The notes beneath the pieces were generated by a model. It was not told the DNA's origin, did not search any database, and worked only from the letters and a program-made list of their open reading frames with translations. A stretch of 64,000 bases of DNA from Limanda limanda (Eukaryota > Chordata > Actinopteri > Pleuronectiformes > Pleuronectidae). A program made the translations under genes and the position numbers. The stretch spans positions 20,580,507 to 20,644,506 of the forward strand of contig NC_083637.1 of assembly GCF_963576545.1 (NCBI RefSeq). Reading direction: 5' to 3'. This document shows positions 21,986 to 34,400 of this stretch, in pieces (the stretch's first letter is position 1; each line of letters opens with the position of its first letter).

Positions 21986-23224
21986 TAACCCAAACAGTCA
22001 CAAGACTAGCATGGCTAAAATACCTTCACTTCCTCTTGAATTAAAGAAGATGGTGTGGTATTGGGGGTATCTGGCCAAAGGAACACTTTGAAATGCCCAT
22101 ATTCCGGCCATTTATAGGTTCAAAAAGGTTTACATGTAGTGATGTTCAAAATAAACATTATTTCTCTCATACTGTCTTTTCACCCTCTGTCTGAAACACT
22201 CAACCATCAACCTCGTGCTTTGGAAATGTTATGCCCCATACCCAGAGAATTCCTCCACAGCTGTAGACATTGTTATAGCTGTGGTGAAGATGGCGTTGGT
22301 TCTGCAATACCAATTTACAATCTAGCTGGTAGGACGGCATTTTACGTGAATCTCATAACATAGGCACTTTGCAGCAGAAAGGGAATGCAAATGAGCCATT
22401 TCAGGCTCTTCAGACATGTTTTATTTTTTGTAGCGTCAACGTGACAGGCATGTTGTGTGGATTCAACCGTGACGATTTAAATTCCTGGTTTTAATGCAGT
22501 AAAACAGGAAAACACCAAGGGGACGAATACTCTCGAAGCTTTAACAGTAACAGATTTTCCCTGAAAAAAAGATCCTCTTCGCTGATTAATGGATGTGGTA
22601 TATTTTTATAATAAAACCTTTCTTACACTCTCCTATATAGTTTATGGAGGAGCAGTATTTATGTGCTGATTCAGGCAGTGCTCAGTAGAATGCCTGGTCA
22701 GAAAAGAGATTTCAATACAGCGATCAAGGCTCAATGGCAACACTCATCCTTGATACGTCAAATTGGTTGATTGCACGGCCCTGATTTAACTATCGCTCTG
22801 ATTCTGGCAGGGACACGGAAATGCTTACTGTACATCAACTGGGCCGCCAGTGACACGCTGCATAAATCATTGACAATATTACAATTTCAAGCTATATTTA
22901 CATGACTGTGCTTTTTTTTTTGCACCTTTTTCCTCTTTAAGTTAAGTCAAGGTAAAGAATTTCGTCCCTGTCCATATGTGATTGCTCCATTTCCTCTGCA
23001 GCCTCAATCCCTGCTGCTGCCACGAGCCTGTTCCCTCCATAGAAGGTATAAGACTTTATCAGGAGGTGTATCCCACCATGAAGGGACATTCGGATCATTT
23101 GTCATTAGGTGTGCTGCGGCGGGCTCTGTCCCCCTGACCAGCAATGACAAGTTAATAGACTGCTGCTCACCGGGAGGCTAAACCATGGGACTCGCATCCA
23201 TTATTAATCTCAGTCATTTTTATT
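21986..23224. other. sgcz intron, mostly unique, with a miR-383-3p-like word
   Basis: No gene or repeat recognised. At 22691-22704 tgcctggtcagaaa equals part of the 3' arm of mammalian mir-383 as I remember it; this is treated as a finding, not as an RNA gene. A C12 run begins at 23225. Confidence 0.35.
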
Positions 23225-23236
23225 CCCCCCCCCCCC
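23225..23236. repeat. C12 homopolymer
   Basis: Twelve consecutive C residues on the plus strand. Confidence 0.9.
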
Positions 23237-23239
23237 AAA

Positions 23240-23520
23240 CTGCCGTGATCATTTGGAGATTATTGTAAAACGACGCAATTTGTCAACAACGTTATAATGT
23301 AGAATTAAATTATGCAACAGTGACAAGGTAATCATAATCTGCTAATTATTACTTGCTCCTGCGATGACAGGCTAATGATCACCTGTGTTCTTGTCTGTTA
23401 CACAAATCAATGCCTCTTTATTATGGCGTCAGTGGAAACGCGGGGTCTGATTTAGACGATTTTTAATGTTGATCATAAATGGAAGTGAACGCTTTTAGCC
23501 TCGTGTTCATTAATGTTCAT
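23240..23520. other. unique AT-rich block, candidate conserved non-coding sequence
   Basis: A repeat-free segment dense in homeodomain-like TAAT/ATTA cores (aggtaatcataatctgctaattattac, ggctaatgatcacctg, tcattaatgttcat) with an E-box-like cacctg and isolated CpGs. It has the feel of a developmental enhancer, but this is only an impression from composition. Confidence 0.25.
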
Positions 23521-23662
23521 CGTCTCTAAACTAAACAGGGCTGAAGTTAAAGGAAAGGTAATACCATACCATGATGCTGATGATACAGTATTTCACTAAT
23601 TTTTAACCAAAGGCTGGAAATGCTCAAGGTGCTCTTTCAATCGACTTTAAAGACTACATTTT

Positions 23663-23877
23663 CCGTACCACTCGAAGCACTTTACACTGCCACATTCATC
23701 CATTCACACACTCGTTCAAACAGCCTCTCTTTTCTATCACACATCACTCACACAGCCGTCAGAGGCCATTGAGAGTTTAGTGTGTTGCCCAAGGACACGT
23801 AGGCATGTGGGCCTGGAATCCAATCACAGACCTTCTCATTAGCCGACGATCCACCCTTTACCTCCCGAGCTGCAGCC
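23663..23877 (-). mobile_element. tRNA-derived SINE, minus strand
   Basis: Read on the minus strand it begins ggctgcagctcgggaggtaaaggg (tRNA-like 5' head with A-box position) and contains tctgtgattggattcc at the B-box position. It then has the cctacgtgtccttgggcaac and aagtgctt-type tail typical of a very common percomorph SINE (consensus ...gtgtccttgggcaagacact...). Both pol III boxes are mutated. Read on the plus strand it appears as cactcgaagcactttacactgccacattc through cccgagctgcagcc. Confidence 0.65.
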
Positions 23878-24204
23878 AATCAAAATCTACATAGCCCTCA
23901 GTAGATAAGGGCCTTATTGCACCATTCTTTCCCTGCCGTCTCCTCAACCTTCAACTCACACATGGGGCGTAACCTTTACTCTGCAATAACATTTAGTTTG
24001 TCATTTCCCCGCAGCAAGCCGGCTATCATGCGCCCCAGCGTAGCTATCATTTACCGAGGCCGTGGAAGTGACAGTGGAATGAGAGGCTAATATTCATCTT
24101 GTCCTGTCTGTCAGCCACCAAACCACAGCTGCTGTTGACACTCTACTTACATGAGCTCAGCATGAGACGTCAGTCGAGGGAAATACAAGCGTGGGTTGAT
24201 TTTT

Positions 24205-24390
24205 GGCCCGGGTGATAATTGGTTCCCTCAGGGAGGTTATGTTGTCATATCTGTTTGTCTGACTGTTATCACGATAACACAAAACCTGCTTAACCATTTT
24301 TATTGAAACTTGGTGGTGAATGGTGGGGTATGGACCAAGGAAAAAAGAGCGTATCAGAGATAGGATCTGAATAATTGTCTCTGAATGCAA
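24205..24390 (+). repeat. dispersed repeat ('gggaggttatgtt...gaaacttggtgg' family)
   Basis: ccctcagggaggttatgttgtcatatctgtttgtctg, aaccatttttattgaaacttggtgg and ggtggggtatggaccaaggaa match, with drift, a recurrent teleost repeat ('gaggttatgttttcatc...cgatttccatgaaacttggtgg...catgggccaaggaa'). Non-coding fragment. Confidence 0.55.
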
Positions 24391-25080
24391 AAAAACTTTA
24401 AACAAATAAATATTGCTGTACTATCAGTTCTAACTAGTAGGTTTTAGAGTCAACTTGTCAAATGTTACACTTTCTTCCTTAGTAGAGGTAGATTCTAGGT
24501 TTGGTTTCATTTCGTTTGGTGAAAAGAAACACCTGGTTTTCACGATACTTCAGCTTTATTTGACTTTGTGCAGCCAAGCACTCCACCACATGATCTGCTG
24601 GTCGGAGAGTACTGCATGTCAGAGATATCAGTGTGACATGATGGGAATCGTGTCTTAAACCCAACGTGCACTGCAGCAGTCAGCCATGTGCCCTCGCTCC
24701 CTCTGCATCAGTGGACCTACAAGCTGTATGTGTCCCAGCAGTATAGCGCAGCAACTGTACATTATCCTAGCAGCAGCCTAGTGCATTTATCTGCTGGCTG
24801 TATCTGCCTTCCTGTCCCTCACTCCCCTGACAAGTAAATCATTTCCTCTCCTGCTGTGACAGCACAATCCCGATGTCTGTCACTTCTACAGGTCAGGCCA
24901 CACACACACAGAGAACACACTCACACAAACAGTACACTCCGTCAAGCAGAAACAAGCAATCACATTACAAACACTGGCATCCACGCGCATACGCACACAA
25001 ACCCTTTTGTCGGAGGGGATTCTCGCCCACTCAAGGGCAGAGCGGTGTCACCTCATCATGAGCCAAATGAAGCAAGAGTG
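24391..25080. other. sgcz intron, nothing certain
   Basis: Unique-looking sequence with a short interrupted CA stretch near 24898-24930. No gene supported. Confidence 0.35.
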
Positions 25081-25280
25081 GCAAGCAGATGAGAAGGAAA
25101 AGAGAGGAGACAGAGGGATGGATGGAGCGAGATGAGGGAACAGTATGGAGCGGGATGAGTGGAGTTATGTACCAGCGAGGCGGCCGACACCAGTCGCCAG
25201 ATTTCAGGGGCATGAAATAGGCTCAGGGAAAAAGTGGAGGGACTCAGACGGAGGGAGACAGAAACCAGTTATCTGGTCAG
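25081..25280. repeat. purine-rich low-complexity tract
   Basis: gatgagaaggaaaagagaggagacagagggatggatgg and similar sequence, dominated by A and G. One of several such tracts in the window. Confidence 0.5.
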
Positions 25281-25693
25281 CTGAGGAGGACGCTTAAAGA
25301 AGTAAAGAATGAAAAGAGAAACTTGTTTAAAAGAAGGATACTAAGTTTTACAAAACTGTACATAGCACTTTCAGCTGTCAGTTGGATGTATGTGAGGTTT
25401 TCAGTGCTGTTACGAACTTCAGCATCAACATCTGTCTAAAACACAAGTGTCCATGCTCAGTAACAGTATAACAGGGGGTTATTGTGTGCACTCCAGTGAA
25501 CTGCAATGGATGACACGATCATTTTCTGATGTGCGTTTCTCAGATTTAATCAGTTTTTGTTGCTTGTTTTTGCCTGTTCTGTTTTTGTTCCAGCCGTAAT
25601 TTGAGGGAACATATTTCATACCGCAGAACGGAAATGTAATTCTCTATTTTAATTGAGAGATGGGGTAACAGACAATAGGAGATGTAATCATTT

Positions 25694-25704
25694 TGTGTGT
25701 GTGT

Positions 25705-25768
<64 letters not shown>
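25694..25768. repeat. (TG)n microsatellite, about 75 bp
   Basis: TG array interrupted once by a TATG near 25708. No coding content. Confidence 0.93.
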
Positions 25769-25769
<1 letters not shown>

Positions 25770-26389
25770 TGTGAGGAGGCAGACAAACAGTTTGTGAGAA
25801 ACAGAGCTACCTTTTTCTCCACCTCAAATTAACATGCATCACACTACATCATACTGCTTCTTTATTTCACTTAGATTACATTCTCACCTGATATTGAAAG
25901 AAGCTGTGTACACATACAAATTTGATTTATCTGTCATTTGCTAAAATGACAGATATATCTTTTATAATATTCACATCCTGCTAAAGTGTCTAGAAAGAAC
26001 TTTTCCTTTGTGTCCAAGTATCAGTTTCCTGTCAAGTGTGCTATCGGGTCTAGACTCGGTATGTACATAACGATTGATATTCACAGTGCATGCACACTGC
26101 ACAGATAGGTCATGCATTATACAAATGCATGGTTTTTAATATGACCAACTGCACCTGGGATTAACTCCAGATGTTCTTTGGTTTGTTGAATCTCATTTAG
26201 AATCATTTAAATCTACATATATTGTAATTACACTTTGATCTCCCACAGCTCATGTTAATGTTAAAATCCTGTAGGTGAAAAAAGTGAAAATGTAAACTGC
26301 TCAAATAAAAAGCACGTCAGTGGATGTGTCGGAGGAATGAATCAGAATGGGGAAAGGTCCTTGTCGCCGCCTGTCCCCGTCATTTAGGA
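25769..26389. other. sgcz intron, nothing recognised
   Basis: AT-rich unique-looking sequence without recognisable repeat or gene. Confidence 0.4.
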
Positions 26390-26600
26390 GTGAGGGAGAG
26401 AAGGATAGTGAGAGAGAGAGAGACGGTGTGATGGAGAGGAGGACAGAGGGCCGTGTTTCGCCTCAGAGAGCCACAGATGGTGAGTAATGATAATGCAGCG
26501 ACAGACAGAGGGCAGGGAGAGGAGTGAGGAGAGGAAAGAGGGAAAGAGGTAAGCGAGGGGCACAGAGAGGTTTAGACGATGCAGAGAGAGAGGCTGGAGT
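26390..26600. repeat. purine-rich low-complexity tract
   Basis: gagggagagaaggatagtgagagagagagag through ggagaggagtgaggagaggaaagaggg. Minus-strand frames over it (for example 26384-26776) are serine/leucine/proline-rich because of the composition. Confidence 0.65.
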
Positions 26601-27288
26601 GGGCCGACCAAAAAGTGGAGGCCACGATGAGTGGAAGAGATCAGAAATCCAAAGTGGCGGAAACAGAAAATGGATAATGTTCTCTTGAACCGGTAAAATT
26701 GACACCAGAATGGCATCATCATCCCCCAAATGCAAACCCTGGAGATTTGTAAAAAGATCGCTGGGCTGCGTGCCAAACTCCAGCCAGATATTATCAGGCA
26801 AATTGACTGAGACGACGTAAACTGACAGCTAACATAAGCATGTCTCTTGTATCCAGTTTGATAACCTCTTTATGACTGTTAGGGAAATGCAATCTGTTTC
26901 CACATATGGTGTTTGGATAATGATCAATCTGATCATTGCATTTGCGTTTGCAGCTGGTATTTATTTGTCTGTGTACTGTTTTTCACTTTGTGTTATGCAG
27001 GCACTGGGTTGAATGGAGGCGCAGGCAGCTTGAATAAATGTGGCAGGTGCTTGTTATAGAGATGTGAGACTGGGGCCTTGATTTAATCTTCATTTAAAAT
27101 GGGCAGTCATCGTTTTTGAAGGAGGCTTCACATAAGACGAGCACGGTTACACTTTCCTGAGGGGGAAGGAGCGTCGGCTGGTGGGAACAGAACACGCTGG
27201 AGTTTTACAGTCGCTGGCCAACTTCAGAGTGAGGCCTCGACCAGAAGGCGTGACTCTCTCTCACAAGTGAGAACACAAAGTGTCCAGT
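26601..27288. other. sgcz intron, nothing recognised
   Basis: Unique-looking sequence; no supported features. Confidence 0.4.

Positions 27289-27336
<48 letters not shown>
27289..27336. repeat. (CA)n microsatellite, about 48 bp
   Basis: Clean CA array on the plus strand. Confidence 0.95.
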
Positions 27337-27338
<2 letters not shown>

Positions 27339-28029
27339 CTGGCTGAGATGTGACCCCCCACTGAGGTGGTCTGGCATCAGATCCCTCCGCATGTTGATGT
27401 TGACTGAGCCGTGTGTGTGTCTCACGCTGCATAGGTTTTCATTTTTGTCAAAAATAACCAAAACAAAATATACAACAGTATGTTTGTTGCTATGGATGAA
27501 ATAAAGTGGCACATGACGGGAATGTGCATCACACTGAAATCACGTTTTAGTCACCTCCTCATCTTCTACTCCCAAAGCAGACAACCACATACACACATGA
27601 GTTTGGAAAAGAAAATACATGGCAGAGCAATCAGGATTCAGGTCTCTCTTTTCTTTTTCTTTATTTATCGTCCCTTGCATCATGTTGTATAATTTAAGTC
27701 AACAAATAATTGTTAAAATGTGTAATGTGGAGTTTGGAGCTGGCTGTTTGTTTGTTCTAATTATTTCAGATATAAATAATAAGGAATTTTAATCTCTTAA
27801 CTCCTGAAATTAAATTTAAAAAAAACCACACAATGTCCACAACAGGACAAGATGTTCAACGGAAACATGAGCGACACAGATTGGACGTCACCTGAGACTC
27901 AGCCATAAAGTATATGATTAAAGATCTTTTGTTCAAGCCACATATTTTGCTTGTTACTTCATCGGAACCTAATCTCACTATTTGGTCTATTTCAGACCAC
28001 CACTTTGGTCCTGACTGACATACTTTACT
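27337..28029. other. sgcz intron, nothing recognised
   Basis: AT-rich unique sequence. No gene or RNA supported. Confidence 0.4.
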
Positions 28030-28115
28030 GTATGTCAACAACTAATGGACGGATCATATGATCCACAGCATGGAGCTACTGACCTGGATGATCCCCTGAC
28101 CTCTGCTCTTACACC
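28030..28115. repeat. dispersed repeat family B, fragment 3
   Basis: acaactaatggacggatcatatgatccaca and acctggatgatcccctgacctc match the same teleost repeat as the fragments at 21255 and 21865 (words like 'aactattggatggatt' and 'ggtgatcccctgactt'). Confidence 0.35.
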
Positions 28116-28966
28116 AGTGTGAGGGTTTTTTTCAGGAAAACTGCACATTAATAACAATACTGTAATTATGCCAGAGTTAGCCAAGAGGACGAATAAAATA
28201 AATATTTTCAAATTTGAATAAATAAATTAAAAAACAACCATGCTGCAATTCCCAAAGACAAAGATTGTCACTGCTAAACTATATAATGTCAATGTTGTCA
28301 TTGTGATGATGTTAGAATGCCGAGGTTACCATTTTGTGCGCCTTAACGGTAACTGCACGGGGAAAGACTCTTGGGGCTCTACTCTAACGATATGACCATG
28401 GTGTAAAACACATGGTGCGTGAGCATTTAGAGTTTAGTGTCCAAATAGAAATAGCTTGCAGATTGTTCAGAAGTATCGTCTGTTAATAGATCATTAGTGT
28501 GTTTTGTGTGTAAGATGTAATAAACCAATCAGACTTCCGCTGATTTCAGACAAGGTTTTCGTTGGTCTAAACCACAATTGCTTTTATTGCGTGAAGAAAG
28601 CAATGCTCCGACAATGCACTTGGCCAACTATAACCGTCCACATGCCCAGTGTGGTTTTCCCAGAATGCTTGGTGCTTTGATGGGTGCAAGTGCATTTGCA
28701 ATTCAAACGACATCAGCGCTGGAAAGGCAAATGACCACCGTGTCTGTATCTGGAACTATAGCAAAGGTGCTGCTTTGCACCAGATGTCACATAGGGCCCT
28801 TAGTCTTGTTATGTCCTACATTACATGAACACAATTCACAACAGCGTATGAGTAATGAGCGGAGATGTGGTGGTCACACGTAGAAGCTCCAATGTTTGAC
28901 CTTTTGTTAACCCTTAAGAAGCAGTGTCATGTAGCTCTTGGAATGCTCCCATTGCATTCATGTGTG

Positions 28967-28968
<2 letters not shown>
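28116..28968. other. sgcz intron, nothing recognised
   Basis: Unique-looking sequence, with no features before the TG array. A 101-codon frame (28578-28883) is featureless. Confidence 0.35.

Positions 28969-29037
<69 letters not shown>
28969..29037. repeat. (TG)34 microsatellite
   Basis: About 69 bp of uninterrupted TG. Confidence 0.95.
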
Positions 29038-29039
<2 letters not shown>

Positions 29040-29404
29040 ATACATTGTGTGTAAAGGAGTGCAGAAATTAATCTTCTATTCAGAAATCAATAGAGTGTGA
29101 CGTGGAAAGAGTTAAACAAAGCAGTAACACACATGCAGGAGTATGGGTGTGCAGTGAGATGTTAGTAAAGCACACAGAGCTTGATCCATGTGCTGTGGCT
29201 CCAGCTTATTCCTTCTGAACTTGTTTGCTCTGAAATAGCTTCACATTGTGTTGGAGCCACAAAAGAAAAATTGGAATTTGTGAAAGCGCATTGTGATAAA
29301 ATAACATTTCCTTTTATGAAAATAATCTAACTGTGTTACTGTGTTGTGTTGTGGAGCTTCTCTTGATCTTGTCCTTATACCTGCTTTTGATGTGTGGTGT
29401 TTAT

Positions 29405-29406
<2 letters not shown>

Positions 29407-29482
<76 letters not shown>
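29407..29482. repeat. (TG)38 microsatellite
   Basis: About 76 bp of uninterrupted TG, only 370 bp from the previous TG34 array. The 175-codon frame running through it (29333-29860) is a chance frame held open by the repeat. Confidence 0.95.
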
Positions 29483-29485
<3 letters not shown>

Positions 29486-30191
29486 TGCATCAGTGGGCAT
29501 GTTCCTGCATTTGAATGTTTTGATGTCAGCTGCTTGTTCTGTTTCGACGGGATGAGCTTTTTCCACCTTTCTTTTCTCAGCATGCAGGAAACAAATTTGA
29601 ACTTGTATAGACCACAGGCGTTCTCAATTCAAAATCTCCACCATCCCTTTTTCAGCATGTTCTGCATTGGACTCGACTACTTTGTCCGAAAATTTTCCCC
29701 AACTCCACCAAGCAGAAAATATCCGAGCACGATGGAACAGCAGCCACTTGCAATAACAAGCTTTTATCAAGATTTGCATTTGAATAACACATTCTGTTGC
29801 AAGGTGACTGTGTATAAAGATGGATTAAATCCCAGCTTCCCGAACAAAAAGAGTTGGTAAGAAGCAGAGGAAAGGAACTGAAAGGAACCACCTACGGTAT
29901 GAAAGACCAGTATCCACGGGAGATTCAGGATGGAAGGTCGCACTGTTGTCCATCAATCATGACTACAGTCCAACTGATTTCTGTTTCCTGCAGAGCCCAC
30001 ATTCAGCCAGCGATGACAAGTAATTCACCTCAGCAGGTGCTAATGATTCCCCTTTATTTGCATATGTGTGGCTTTTCCCTCAGAGAAAAACCCTGCCACC
30101 TCCATGTTACCGAATGGGACATTGATCAACCAATAAGTGAAAGTAGATGTCAAATAAATTATCTCAAAGAGCACTTTTATGTTGTTCTTAA
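29483..30191. other. sgcz intron, nothing recognised
   Basis: Unique sequence; chance frames only. Confidence 0.4.
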
Positions 30192-30352
30192 CACACAGAT
30201 GTATCTTGAAGTGGGTTTTTTTTCCTGTAAGTTTGGTTTTAATTAGTTATTTGATGCTATAAGAATGAAGACGAAACATCATGATTGGCAGGTGACACTC
30301 ACTCGCAATTGGTCGAACGCTTGTGTCGGCAGGACCTCGATACCACAGCTCT
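30192..30352 (+). repeat. dispersed repeat family A, copy 2 (3' part)
   Basis: taagtttggttttaattagttatttgatgctataag, followed by aaacatcatgattggcaggtgacac and tcgaacgcttgtgtcggcaggac, lines up with 57405-57530 and, for its first part, with 490-525. The 5' portion of the family is absent here. Confidence 0.6.
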
Positions 30353-31200
30353 ATCTTCAGATCGGTCACGGTCAATATTTTGACTTTGTTTCTAGATAGT
30401 GAGGAAGGAGAATTGTGTCTTGCTCTGAAAAGCTGCTAAACTCAAGAGTGCATATTAAGACTGATTTGCACGGGATCACCCTTGAAGAAATGTCGTATAT
30501 ACTGAGACAAATATTCCCCGCATATTATCTTCCAATTACTAACCACCCCGCCATGCATACAGAATGGAGCTAATAGATTTCATACACAAGCCAAAAGCCA
30601 AATTCTCCACACAGTTCCATCCTCATTACATCCTATTCCACATCTTGCTAGTGATGATAATGATGGCAATTTCCCACCAGGCTGGACTGATGCAAAGCAG
30701 TCAGCAGGAATTGTGGATTTTCTCTTCAGAACACAGAAGTAAATGTGAGCTCATCCACCAGGGTCTGTTTCTTTTGTAAGCTAACAAGGCAACCAGTGAG
30801 AGTAAAAGACTCCAAACAAACTTCAGTTTCAACTAAATCCTTAATCTATAATTCAGCAAAGTTTATTTACACCAACTGTGTATTTTAGGTTTTGACTGAG
30901 GCCGTGTGTCCTTCGTCTGTGTGCGTGCCTTCACAGTTACCAAGCAAATCTGTTCATCTGTGGTTAGTCTTAACACAGCGAAGAAATAATTCATCCGAGT
31001 TGGAAGTGCACCACCCTGTGACGCTTTCTGTTCCCACCACGACTCTGCGCCACATTTCCCCTCTTTTCATTCCTTTCATTGCTAGTTTCAAACCTATTCT
31101 CTTTATTATAGGCAAACAGAGCCAAGAGGGGAGAGACATAGCTTTGATGTGGAATAGATACTCCTATCCAATTCCTTGTGAGATGCCCGGCTGCAAAAAA
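30353..31200. other. sgcz intron, nothing recognised
   Basis: Unique-looking sequence without supported features. Confidence 0.4.
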
Positions 31201-31480
31201 TGTTTTTGTCCCCCCACCCCAGCGTTCATTTCGTTCTAACTTCCTTTCTTTCTTTCTTTCTTTCTCACTCTCCTCTTGCATACTTTTTGTCTGTATTGAT
31301 TTTTCCTCCGACTTGAAAGAGGCCGCAGATAGCGTTTGTATTTGATGTGTCTGTGCCTCGAAGTCTGCGCTCGTGTTGCATCTTGCATCCCCTCTCTTCC
31401 ACCAGATTCCTTTCAAGGGCATCACGCATTCAACCTTTGTAATTTTACCAAGAAGACGCTGTCTTTTGCGCCTTCCCTCC
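31201..31480. repeat. pyrimidine-rich tract with (TTTC)5
   Basis: A TTTC tetranucleotide array (about 31244-31264) inside a T/C-rich stretch. The minus-strand lysine/glutamate-rich frame (30991-31500) reflects this composition. Confidence 0.6.
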
Positions 31481-34400
31481 ATTTGAGACTCATGCCACAA
31501 GAAAGGAAGTGGCTTCTTTGAAAAGGCCTACAGAGGTTTCTCTTCATTTTTTTAACCTTTGCCGTCATGAAGGGGGCATTGATTGCAGCAGCCTGCTTTA
31601 ACTGACTCTCAGAAGCTGAGGTTTGGAAACAAAATAGTGCTGATGACTTTATGTGTATCTTGAAGGATAGCGGAGAGAGGAGTGCGAGCTCTCCAAACGA
31701 AAATGAAAGCCGAACGCTGGACCTCTCTGCCCTGCTTGTGTTTGTTGAAGGGAACTTGAGACTTTTGCTGTGTCTATCGATCTGTCTTTGTTATAGTGAG
31801 AAAAGGCGCAGAATACTAACAGATACACACACACAGGCTACATGAGGATAAGATAAGAAAGTAAACACGCAACAGTGTAAACAGAATATAGACCAATATA
31901 TTACCCAGAAATCCCCTGGACGTCTTTTACACTCTTCTTATAGTCTGCTAACTTTCTAACTTACATGTGCATTAGAGCGACACAATGCAGAACTCGCTCT
32001 CAGACTTAGTCAGGCTCCCCCTACATGTAATTTACTGTCATAAATTTGGATCACAGCTTGAGCCAGACTATCTAATTTTTAACCAATCACATTAAAGTGT
32101 TTGGCTAACTTGGAGTTATGCCTTACATGTCCAAATAACAGCAGCACCAGGTCGGCATCTGTCCTGCATCCTTTGGTCTCTGAAATATCCTCCAATATTC
32201 ACTCATGTTCAGTTTCTTACTCACTCACTTCTCTTTCCCTCGTCTTCGTTTACTCCGACAGTGTCCTCTTCGGTTTCTCTGCTGACTCTGCCATGATGTC
32301 CTCTCTTGTAGAGGATGTTCTCTCTAGCTAGCTGCTAGCCCCGGCTCCGGTTGGTGTTTGATTTATTTCGTAAAGCGGGTTGTAATACAGCGGCACGGTA
32401 ATTCCAGAGTTACATAGTGCAGTTCTTGGTGTTATGGGAGCACTGTGGCTATGACAGACATGAAATTCTCCCTTTTATATGCTTGTGTACAACAAAATGA
32501 TTTTGTTTTAAAGTACTAAAACGACCTAGTGTTGTATTAAAACCTCAAACCACATAGCCTGCAACCTGTGTACACACATTCAAATAGAAACTCAACATCA
32601 CATAAGACAACCTCATATACGTGTTTGGAGAACTAGATTGCCTGCTGATGCCACGAGGCTCACATATTATACATACAGTACATGCATACTTTATTTAGAA
32701 TATATAACATTAAGAATTTGTACAGACACATAATCCAAGCTTCTGGCAGTGGCAGGCCTGCTCATAATGATAATGATATGAAAAAAAGGGAATAAAAAGA
32801 GAGAAGGAAGAAGCCGGATTGGGGAGACAGAGGTGGTGATGGAGGTGTGGATTAAGAAGAAAAACGCTTTAGCTGCCCTCACATTCACACATGTTTTTAA
32901 AAAATTCTAATTTAATTTCCAGTTGAAGCTTTCTGTTCAAGAGGGATGTGATTTCCCTTGGCCTGGTGTTAACATGTGCCAACACATTTAATCAGAACAG
33001 TTATGTCACATTCTTAAGCCCTTCATCTTCCTCAGTGGCTACCTGATCTCTTCATCCTCATCCGTTCTTTTCAGTTTCTTTTTAAAACTCTTGTTTGAAT
33101 TTTAGACAAGTAGAGAAACATGCATTTACATTATTTACTTTTATCTGGTTAAATTGTTCACATGGTTCCATTTTTTCTTCTGATTTGTTATGAACAAATG
33201 AAATATCTACTCCTCCACAACTGCTTTGAAATTTTAATCCGTTCGGGCCTATTCGTTGTGACTGAGGTTTTTGTATGTGGCATATCATTTGTTCTGTTTG
33301 GGCTTTAAAACCTTTTATAAACCTGACGTTACACTTCATTTAAACCCAGTGACAAAAATAATCATGGAAATAATGTGGGGGTGCTCAAGCCTGAACTCAG
33401 AAAACAAGGTGGATTGAATGCAGAGAATGAAGCAGTGAGTAATTTCTTTGGGATAAACATGAAGAATGTGTGTGTATCTGTGTGTCTGTGTGTGTGTGTG
33501 GGTAGGTGGTCAGGCAGTCAGGAACAGTGTTATCCTGTTGCTATGAGACAGCTGGTCTCACCAAAGGGGGCGAGAGAGGGGGAGCGAGGCCTGGCTGGTG
33601 GTGTTGGTTTGGCAGAACTAGTTTGACACTTTTGAGGCCCCTGGCACAATTTTCCAGGGAGGCCAACTGGGGTTGGAACGTACCAGGTTCCAATCAGTAA
33701 ACATGGTGTTTTGTTTACTGTAAACGTGAACCTGGTGCAGTGAAGAAATGAACATTTTTTATGTGAGACTGTGGCACAAATGTAGGTTTTCCTATTTCAT
33801 TCTCTGTCACCGGTCGCTTATATTATATTCCAATACCATTTATGCCAGTCTTTCTCATTTACTGGACACTGTATGTTTTATAACCTAATAGAATGAAGCA
33901 ATCAACAGGTTTCCTAATCATCTGTGAATTCAAAACGGCAATTATTTCTCACAGCCACTTTATATTTCACATTTCAGTTATATCCCATGTTATATGTTCT
34001 ATTGAATATATATTAAATGCCTGATGAAAACGGGCTATTTAAAGGTTAATAAGGGGTAAAAAATGTTTCATCTGCTCTCAGAAATCAACTTTGAGATAAG
34101 AAGGAGATGGAAGAAAAGAAAATGGTGAGACATTAACAGACAGAAAGTGAAAAAGAAATTCAAAGGAATTAAAGAGACAGATGAGATAACAAAATATAAG
34201 AAAAACGAGGATGGCACTCAGTAGAACCCCCACAGAGGCCAGACAGTCCCCTTCAATTCAATCAAGCTGCAGCAAATTTCACACTCTCATAGATATCAGT
34301 CCCTTAATGTATCGGGTTCTTTTCATCGACATCCATTCGTTTTTCATGTACAAATTGTGAAAATGTTGAAATATGTCTTGCAATGTTGAAATCCTGAATA

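Noticed and set aside
29333..29860. 175-codon plus-strand frame
   Set aside because: Held open by the TG38 array (valine-cysteine repeat). The rest has no recognisable domain.
30991..31500. 169-codon minus-strand Lys/Glu-rich frame
   Set aside because: The antisense of a TTTC/pyrimidine-rich stretch; no domain recognised.
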